Assembly (NCBI RefSeq): GCF_026646375.1
Contig: NZ_JAIPPU010000002.1
Span: forward strand, 186,001 to 250,000
Source of the DNA: Acetobacterium wieringae
GTDB taxonomy: Bacteria; Bacillota; Clostridia; Eubacteriales; Eubacteriaceae
DNA: 64,000 bases
Direction: 5' to 3'
Position numbers and translations under genes: made by a program. Each line of letters begins with the position of its first letter. Position 1 is the stretch's first letter. The notes under the pieces were generated by a model, which saw only the letters and a list, made by a program, of their open reading frames with translations, did not search any database and had not been told where the DNA came from. Shown piece by piece: positions 58,317 to 64,000 of the stretch.

Positions 58317-58535
58317 CGAATGTTCTCCTTTTTTAGTTATTACTAGTATTGTAAAGGATTTCTTATTCATTTAGCAAGGTCTTTCCTGTTTTTTTAATAT
58401 ATTATCGGGAAATAATGCTTGCTCAGCAACTTCTGCTTATTAATCACCGCTACGGCTTCTTGAAACAGGGCGGATCGCTGATTACCCCTGTTTCAAGCGA
58501 TGATCTGCTTAAAAATAGTAGTGATCATCCCGCAC
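58317..58535. other. gap with a 12-base perfect inverted repeat
   Basis: CTTGAAACAGGG (58459-58470) and CCCTGTTTCAAG (58486-58497) flank a 15-base loop. There is no T-tract. It lies between yhaN and the DRTGG gene and may be a 3'-end or regulatory hairpin. Confidence 0.55.
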
Positions 58536-60845
58536 TTATAAGACAATTTTATGGTAGCTTGCGCCTAAGGATCTGAGCAGGTTTTCTTCAACCTCGTCAC
58601 AGGTAAACAGGATCACCTGACGGCTACTGCTGAGTTCTGCAAGTAGCTTGAGCGCCTCGGTTTTTCGCTGTTTATCATACCGCACAAACGGTTCATCCAG
58701 AATAAAAGGCATTTCGTGACTGATCAGTTCGCTGATGCCATAGCGAAAGGCAAAATGAACCTGATCCATGGTTCCGGCACTTAACTGGTCAACATCCCTG
58801 AAGTCGCCACCTTTGGGATCGACCACTTTAAGCCTCATGGCTTCATCAATTTTCACCCCTTTGTAATACTGGGTGAGGCTATCCAGGATATCACCAATAT
58901 TCTTATTCAATTCCGGGGCCGAGTCCTGATGATACTCCTTTTGTATGGTTGCAAAAATCTCCAGGGCGGCGTTGCAGGCTTTGATTTCGGTATCAAAGGC
59001 CTGGATCTGGGCATCCAGAAATTTAATAGTCTCCTGTATTTCCACCGGCAGACCAATCCCATCGGTGAGGGCACTGTTTTCACCTTCCAGTCTGGCAATT
59101 TCTTTGCCCAGACTTAACAGTTCTTCAGATTTTGGGGAGGCTTTATGCCAAACCGCCTGTCCATTCTCTGTTTTTCCGCCATTGACGGTTTCGAGCAGAT
59201 TCTCCAATAATTCCAGGTTCCCGTTAAAACGGATTTTCAGTTCTTCCAATTGCTGCGCTTTTTCACAGCGCTCGGCATATTCAGCAATGTTTTTAACCTG
59301 ATATTCAGCCAACTTCCGATCCAGTTCCCGGATGATTCCCCGACGCTGTTCAAAGAGCACTTCGTAACCGGCCTGATGACGGGAGTGCTGAATAATAATC
59401 AATTCGCCTTCATTTTGAAGCTGCTCCAGTTCTTTCTGATTTCTGATTACTTTTTTATAATAACTGTCAAAACTGGGTCCATCTTTTAACTGGTATTTGG
59501 CCAGTATTTCTTCCTGAATCGGGATTATTTGTTTTTCCTTTAAAATCCGTCGCTTTTTAAGGGTTGCCGAAATGCCGTAGCTTAAGCCGACAACACCGAC
59601 AATCGCCATGGTCACCCCAACGGTTAAGGACAGATTTTCGATTCCCTGACTGGTGCCCATCATCCCCATATTGGCCAATCCCACCAGTCCCATTCCCAGG
59701 AGCGTCACCAGTGTGGCAATGATGTTGATGACCACATTGGTTTTTTTATCCACCTCAGCCACTTCGGTTTCTTCTTTTTTAAACAGTTCGTAGTCTTCGG
59801 TGATGCCCTCCAAGGTATGCCCGGCCAGCGAGCTGCGTTTTGCCGCTTCTTTTTGACGGATCGTTTTTAAATGTTCCGAGGCATCAGCCATTTCCTTTTC
59901 AATGTAATCCATCTGATCGCTGAGGCGCTCAGCCTGATTGGAAATGGCTTTTAAGCCCTCCAGCGTCTTATAGTTATAGCCTTCATAAATCTGGTCTTCT
60001 TTGATTATTTTTGATAAACGGTTGTTCTCCTTTTCCAGCTTGTTAATGCGTTCATAGGTGGCCAACAATTCTTTTTTTCGCTTGACTATCGATTCCTGAC
60101 TGAGATAGTCGTTTTCTGCTTCGATCCGCTTCATTTTCATCTGATTCCGGATAATTTTTTCCTGGTTTTCGGCGACCTTGGCGTAGGCGGCCTCCGCCTC
60201 TTTTAACAGTTCCTTAAGCTCATCCCGCTCCCGGATGGCGGCCCCAATTCTTGACTTACTTTGGCCTGAACGGCCAATTGCGTTTTTCTTTTCTTCCAAT
60301 CGTCTGGCGATTCCTTTGAAATTAATCTCAATGCCGCTGGAATTTTGCATCTCGATATAGGAATCCCGGACTTCGTCCTGGCTGCCCGTTTCGTTATCGT
60401 GGCCAGTTTGACGCATATTGACGGTGTTATTATAAATCACGGCAGTCATCCCCTGGTTTCCCAGTGGCAGGTGCTGTCTTATTACCCCATCGTACTTGAA
60501 CTGATCGTTGATTATTTTCCCGGTGATATTATCGTAAATGAATAATGAATCTTTGGCTCTTAAAAAATTCCGTTCCAGACGAATTTCCCGGCCATCCACC
60601 TCATAAACCAGGGAACCACTGTAGTCGAATTGATTCCAGGGCATATACTTTTCATATTCTTCGCTATAGGTTTTCTTTTTGCGGTAGGGTTTATAAAACC
60701 CGAAGAACATTCCCTGGATAAAGGTTTGAACTGTTGTTTTGCCAGCCTCATTGCGGCCGTAAACCAGATTCAGTCCCGGTTTGAAGGCAATGGTCTGATC
60801 TTTGAATTTTCCAAAGGCTTTAATGGTCAGGGTTTTTATTCTCAT
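58536..60845 (-). CDS. yhaN: YhaN-like SMC/SbcC-type ATPase
   Basis: 769 residues: an ATP-binding head with Walker A GRNEAGKTT at about 30-38, long coiled coils (RIEAENDYLSQESIVKRKKE, KELEQLQNEGEL), and a C-terminal head with MDQVHFAFRYGISELI and LDEPFVRYDKQRK. Two hydrophobic segments (about 370-430, NVVINIIATLVTLLGMGLVG.. and VGVTMAIVGVVGLSYG) lie between the coils, as in B. subtilis YhaN. It likely pairs with the nuclease YhaO as a membrane-associated SbcCD-like complex. It overlaps yhaO by 4 bases (ATGA). Confidence 0.88.
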   Translation of the reverse strand: MRIKTLTIKAFGKFKDQTIAFKPGLNLVYGRNEAGKTTVQTFIQGMFFGFYKPYRKKKTYSEEYEKYMPWNQFDYSGSLVYEVDGREIRLERNFLRAKDSLFIYDNITGKIINDQFKYDGVIRQHLPLGNQGMTAVIYNNTVNMRQTGHDNETGSQDEVRDSYIEMQNSSGIEINFKGIARRLEEKKNAIGRSGQSKSRIGAAIRERDELKELLKEAEAAYAKVAENQEKIIRNQMKMKRIEAENDYLSQESIVKRKKELLATYERINKLEKENNRLSKIIKEDQIYEGYNYKTLEGLKAISNQAERLSDQMDYIEKEMADASEHLKTIRQKEAAKRSSLAGHTLEGITEDYELFKKEETEVAEVDKKTNVVINIIATLVTLLGMGLVGLANMGMMGTSQGIENLSLTVGVTMAIVGVVGLSYGISATLKKRRILKEKQIIPIQEEILAKYQLKDGPSFDSYYKKVIRNQKELEQLQNEGELIIIQHSRHQAGYEVLFEQRRGIIRELDRKLAEYQVKNIAEYAERCEKAQQLEELKIRFNGNLELLENLLETVNGGKTENGQAVWHKASPKSEELLSLGKEIARLEGENSALTDGIGLPVEIQETIKFLDAQIQAFDTEIKACNAALEIFATIQKEYHQDSAPELNKNIGDILDSLTQYYKGVKIDEAMRLKVVDPKGGDFRDVDQLSAGTMDQVHFAFRYGISELISHEMPFILDEPFVRYDKQRKTEALKLLAELSSSRQVILFTCDEVEENLLRSLGASYHKIVL

Positions 60846-61960
60846 TTCAAAACCCCCTCGCCAATCATCGCTTCGATGCTATAAATAATCGCTTTTTTGC
60901 GGACTTCCGGTTCGGCTATTTTACCCAGTTCAGTCAGCAGCTGTCCAATCGGGTTGTTTATATTCTCCCTGATCAACAATTCCAGATCAATATCCGGTTC
61001 CAGTTTGGCAGTATCTGTCTCGACATAATAAAATGAGTCTTCCAGATCATCATTGATCCAATCCATCTGAATTTCGGGGTTGATGTAGCCGGTAAAACGG
61101 ATCCGATAATAATTTTGCTGGCGGTTTATGTCGCTATCACAGCAGATTGCTTTATTGATAATATCCTGATAGGAATCTTCTGGTGCGATCTGAATTTCCA
61201 TAGTTTCGTATTTTCGCGATTCGATGGGATTAAAGCCGCTGCTGGTAATAAAGGTCTGGTTTTCATAATCGGTTTTTACCTGCGAAATAATAAAGCCCCG
61301 TTCGCCTGTTTCCCCAAAATTCAGGGGTACCGGTGACCCGCAATAAGCGACTCCACCAGGGGTCAATCCTGGTTTGTGAATATGGCCCAGCGCAATATAA
61401 TCAAAACCTTTCTTCTCGATCATTCTTAAATCAATGGGGAGATACAGGCTTTGATTGGTCACTTCGCCATGAGCCATCAGGATGTTATAGCGGGTGTCGT
61501 TCAATTTAATGCAGTTAAAGGAACGTTCGGGAAAGGCCCGGTACTCGTTTTTCACCCAGGACATCCCATATATTTCGGTATTCAATTCTTTGATATAAAC
61601 AGAACGGAAGACATCTTCTTTAAAGATGTAGACATTTCTGGGCCACTCAACTTTTTTGTAGGGCGAGCTGTCGCCGTGATAATCATGGTTGCCGGTGATA
61701 ATCACCACCCAGGTTTTCTCCAGACTGGCTAATCCTTCGGCAGCTCTTTTTATATCCATGGTCAGAACATTGACGCTATCAAATAAATCTCCGGCAATCA
61801 GCAAAAGTGGCACTTCTTCTTCTTTGACGTATGCAATCATCTCATCAAAAGCTTTCCAGAGTTCTTTTCTTTTGTTTTTTCCGTAGTAGTTTCCCTGTTG
61901 TAAAAAGGTAAAGGGGCGACCTAAATGAAAATCACCAGTATGTACAAAGGTTGTCAGCAT
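60842..61960 (-). CDS. yhaO: YhaO-like DNA exonuclease (SbcD/Mre11 metallophosphoesterase)
   Basis: 372 residues. The five metallophosphoesterase motifs are intact: HTGDFHLG, LLIAGDLFDS, IITGNHDYHG, MAHGEVT and ALGHIHKPG. The C-terminal ~150 residues form the DNA-binding part. Partner of the SMC-like YhaN, next gene. The probable role is processing broken or odd DNA structures. GGAGG precedes the ATG. The spacing and overlap show that the two genes are translated together. Confidence 0.9.
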   Translation of the reverse strand: MLTTFVHTGDFHLGRPFTFLQQGNYYGKNKRKELWKAFDEMIAYVKEEEVPLLLIAGDLFDSVNVLTMDIKRAAEGLASLEKTWVVIITGNHDYHGDSSPYKKVEWPRNVYIFKEDVFRSVYIKELNTEIYGMSWVKNEYRAFPERSFNCIKLNDTRYNILMAHGEVTNQSLYLPIDLRMIEKKGFDYIALGHIHKPGLTPGGVAYCGSPVPLNFGETGERGFIISQVKTDYENQTFITSSGFNPIESRKYETMEIQIAPEDSYQDIINKAICCDSDINRQQNYYRIRFTGYINPEIQMDWINDDLEDSFYYVETDTAKLEPDIDLELLIRENINNPIGQLLTELGKIAEPEVRKKAIIYSIEAMIGEGVLK

Positions 61961-62097
61961 CCGCTTTGCCTCCTCATCTATCGAATTTCCAGGTGTTTGC
62001 GAAAATGCTGTGCTTTAATTTCGCAATGACCAAAGAGAGTTTTGTTATTATTTTCTAACTGATTTTTTATTATATCATCTTTTGACCGATCTTACAT

Positions 62098-63267
62098 TTA
62101 AATTTTATTAAAATTAATGCGTTTCTCTGTTTCAAGGAGTTTAAACAGGGTAGGGGTTAAGGAAAATGCCTGCATGGCGTTTTCCACCTCCGTTAGCGCC
62201 TGCGCTTTTCTTTTTTCACTGACTTTGGCTTTTTGAGCCCGGATCAGGATGTTTTTGGGGGTGTGAGCCAGATCGACGAATTCCATCAGTTGAACTTTGT
62301 AGCCGCAGGCTTCAAGCAGGTTCCCCCGAATGGCATCGGTTAACAGTGCGGCGGTTCGTTCTTTTATGATGCCATATTTTGTCAACAGGCTCAGTTCCCC
62401 GGTTTCCATTTGACCATTGAGTTCGTGCTGACAGCAGGGTACTGAATAAATCAACCGAGCATCCCATTTGATGGCATTGTAAAGGGCAAAATCGGTAGCG
62501 GTATCGCAGGCATGCAGGGTAATGATCATATCCACCGGAAAGCTTGCCTGATAGTCATGGATATCCCCCAGTTCAAATGTTAGCTGGTGGTAGCCATATT
62601 TCCGGGCACTGGCATTGCAGTGGTCAATCACATCACTTTTTAAATCCAGACCAATCATCCGCACCTTGATGTTCTTTATCTCCGTCAAGTAATAATAGAG
62701 AATAAAGGTCAGATAGGATTTACCGCAACCAAAGTCAATCACATTGAGCTCGGTGCCAGGGGGCAGTTTTTTTACTTCATCATCGACGATCTCAACAAAG
62801 CGGTTGATCTGGCGGAATTTATCAGTCATTGTCTTAACGACCTTGCCCTCTTTCGTAAAGACTCCCATATCCACCAGTGGCTGAATAATGATACCTTCCT
62901 GCAAGATGTAGTTTTTTTTGCGGTTGTGGCTGATGACTTTGGGTGGCGCATTTGTAATTGCTTTACGGGTTACTGATGCCTTGCCTTTTTTACTGATCTG
63001 GATGATATACTCAAACTGATCATTCCAGGCGTTATACTGCTGATAGTCGTTTCTTAACGCCTGGCCAAGAAATTCAATCAACTGATCTGCTGCCAGGTTC
63101 TCATTAAAGACCTGGGTGTCCGTGAATTTTTCCAGATGATAGAATTCTCCGATTTGACTGATGACGATTTTCTGATAGTCATTTGATTTTATTCGTGGTT
63201 TACTCAGGATTATTTTGTATATTTGGGGATTAAAACCAGCTTCAAGGGCTGTTATTAACTGCTTCAT
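62098..63267 (-). CDS. SAM-dependent methyltransferase (Methyltransf_32 type)
   Basis: 389 residues. A class I methyltransferase core has motif I VIDFGCGKSYLTFILYYYLT, the motif MIGLDLKSDVIDHCN and MIITLHACDTATDFAL, then VPCCQHELN. That set is typical of the Methyltransf_32 family, some members of which modify RNA or glutathione-like substrates; the substrate here is unknown. The N-terminal ~150 residues (RIKSNDYQKIVISQIGEFYH) form an extra domain. GAGGT precedes the ATG. Gene stands alone. Confidence 0.85.
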   Translation of the reverse strand: MKQLITALEAGFNPQIYKIILSKPRIKSNDYQKIVISQIGEFYHLEKFTDTQVFNENLAADQLIEFLGQALRNDYQQYNAWNDQFEYIIQISKKGKASVTRKAITNAPPKVISHNRKKNYILQEGIIIQPLVDMGVFTKEGKVVKTMTDKFRQINRFVEIVDDEVKKLPPGTELNVIDFGCGKSYLTFILYYYLTEIKNIKVRMIGLDLKSDVIDHCNASARKYGYHQLTFELGDIHDYQASFPVDMIITLHACDTATDFALYNAIKWDARLIYSVPCCQHELNGQMETGELSLLTKYGIIKERTAALLTDAIRGNLLEACGYKVQLMEFVDLAHTPKNILIRAQKAKVSEKRKAQALTEVENAMQAFSLTPTLFKLLETEKRINFNKI

Positions 63268-63349
63268 TTTTTACCTCGTGCTTTTTCTTTGTTGCTCTAT
63301 CCTATCATGGTTTTCGTTAAAATTACAGGGGCTTTAATTTTTTCGCAAA

Positions 63350-63381
63350 AAAATATAAAAAAAACACCTTTCGGTGTTTTT
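63350..63381 (-). terminator. intrinsic terminator of the 53-aa protein gene
   Basis: On the minus strand AAAACACC-GAAA-GGTGTTTT then TTTTATATTTTTTT. The TAA stop of the gene (63380-63382) overlaps its base. Confidence 0.88.
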
Positions 63382-63541
63382 ATTCGCTTTTTTTATCATC
63401 TGTCTGGATATTCTTATTTTTATAGAAAATGCAGCCGGTCTCTTTATATGGATTCTTTAAGACATCCATGTCCGGACAACGTCCATTGACATTAAAACCG
63501 CAGTTTAAATAAGAACACGCATTTTTTTCTGTTGATTCCAT
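63380..63541 (-). CDS. small cysteine-rich protein (53 aa)
   Basis: The frame reads MESTEKNACSYLNCGFNVNG RCPDMDV.. and ends ..NIQTDDKKSE. Four Cys (positions 9, 14, 22, 37) could bind a metal; the spacing is C-x4-C-x7-C-x14-C. No family recognised. AGGAG lies 6 bases before the ATG and the terminator follows at once, so it is a well-formed single gene although short. Confidence 0.75.
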   Translation of the reverse strand: MESTEKNACSYLNCGFNVNGRCPDMDVLKNPYKETGCIFYKNKNIQTDDKKSE

Positions 63542-63798
63542 TTGACTCTCCTAATAAATCTTAATTGCGTGTAATTATAACAGTTTGCTGAGTAATACTC
63601 AAGCGCCCATTACGCTTTAATTATTGCCCATATGTACTAAAACCATCAATCAAAACAACTCTGGGCTTTCTTAAATCCCCATATCTCAGGTGCCATCCCA
63701 ACCGCCACTTTATGTCCATGACGCACTGTAAATGGCCTGGATTCTAAATTAGGCATAAAAAAACAGAGCCTCCAAACGGCTCTGTTATGCGCGATTAT
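63542..63798. other. intergenic region before the tRNAs
   Basis: Apart from the tRNA terminator at 63755, I see no gene; short frames here translate tRNA-adjacent sequence. Confidence 0.5.
63755..63787 (-). terminator. intrinsic terminator downstream of the tRNA genes
   Basis: On the minus strand AACAGAGCC and GGCTCTGTT pair around GTTTGGA, followed by TTTTTATG. It lies after tRNA-Lys. Confidence 0.85.
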
Positions 63799-63875
63799 TG
63801 GTGCTCCCTCAGAGACTCGAACTCTGGACACCCTGATTAAGAGTCAGGTGCTCTAGCCAACTGAGCTAAGGGAGC
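63799..63875 (-). tRNA. tRNA-Lys (CUU)
   Basis: The minus strand folds as a cloverleaf: acceptor GCTCCCT/AGGGAGC, D-arm GCTCAGTTGGC, anticodon loop CTCTTAA (CUU), T-arm GTTCGAGTCTC, and encoded CCA. It reads AAG. Confidence 0.95.
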
Positions 63876-63880
63876 AAAAG

Positions 63881-63967
63881 TGGTGCCGAAGGCGGGACTC
63901 GAACCCGCACGTGATCACTCACAACGGATTTTGAGTCCGTCACGTCTGCCAATTCCATCACTTCGGC
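63881..63967 (-). tRNA. tRNA-Leu (CAA)
   Basis: The minus strand gives acceptor GCCGAAG/CTTCGGC, anticodon loop CTCAAAA (CAA) in the ACGGA/TCCGT stem, a long variable arm (class II), T-arm GGGTTCGAGTCCC and encoded CCA. It reads UUG. Five bases from tRNA-Lys, likely one transcript. Confidence 0.95.
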
Positions 63968-64000
63968 GAAAAAAATAGTTTATTTGGTTGTAAGGATGTA

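Noticed and set aside
63646-63831. 61-aa frame on the minus strand
   Set aside because: It translates the 3' part of tRNA-Lys and its terminator; no ribosome site.

Overview
The window looks like chromosome of an anaerobic, Gram-positive acetogen of the Acetobacterium/Eubacteriaceae type. The main evidence is an electron-bifurcating [FeFe]-hydrogenase operon in the order hydC-hydE-hydD-hydB-hydA. Supporting signs are the Firmicute murB-rapZ-yvcK-whiA block, ChW-repeat surface proteins and Firmicute-style AGGAGG ribosome binding sites. Species assignment is inference.

Layout. 1-4.1 kb: the 5' end of a hemW-like radical SAM gene, a membrane-anchored tyrosine phosphatase, proA and a lipoprotein. 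4.4-16.5 kb: three large secreted proteins on the minus strand. Two have three ChW repeats followed by FIVAR-like repeats; one has an LRR head and 17 Ig-like repeats. 16.5-30 kb: an accessory island bounded by two near-identical 57-bp terminator copies. It holds an AbrB-fusion two-gene module, hicBA, a REP-type (Y1/RAYT) transposase, a broken higB with higA, a DUF4160/DUF2442 pair, an IS21-like element whose istA is frameshifted and interrupted by a recombinase-in-trio (RIT) element, and IS66 debris. 30-38 kb: a 1274-aa ChW/Big-type surface protein with codon use unlike its neighbours, an ECF sigma/RsgI-like anti-sigma pair and a PocR-MCP receptor.

38-40.7 kb is a small phage-like cassette (sigma factor, DUF2922, DUF1659, M15 peptidase, holin). 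40.9-49.4 kb is the housekeeping run whiA, yvcK, rapZ, PHP phosphatase, murB, comF, recD2, all on the minus strand. 49.6-58.3 kb carries the hyd operon. Upstream of it lies a five-gene cluster (DRTGG, RsbW-like ATPase, hydrogenase-like Fe-S protein, DRTGG, PHP) that reads as hydrogenase-associated redox signalling. 58.5-64 kb has a YhaN/YhaO (SbcCD-like) pair, a methyltransferase, a 53-aa cysteine-rich protein, and tRNA-Lys and tRNA-Leu.

The most striking structure is not a gene. Three families of short palindromic repeats fill the intergenic space. Type A has a GGGGACGGTTCT core, often as inverted pairs. Type B has GGGGACRTTWCGCC arms and sits just after stop codons. Type C is a GTAG-headed hairpin. 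One RAYT-type transposase gene is present and carries a type A copy just upstream, suggesting a REP/REPIN-RAYT system. All functional calls come from reading the sequence; no database search was run.
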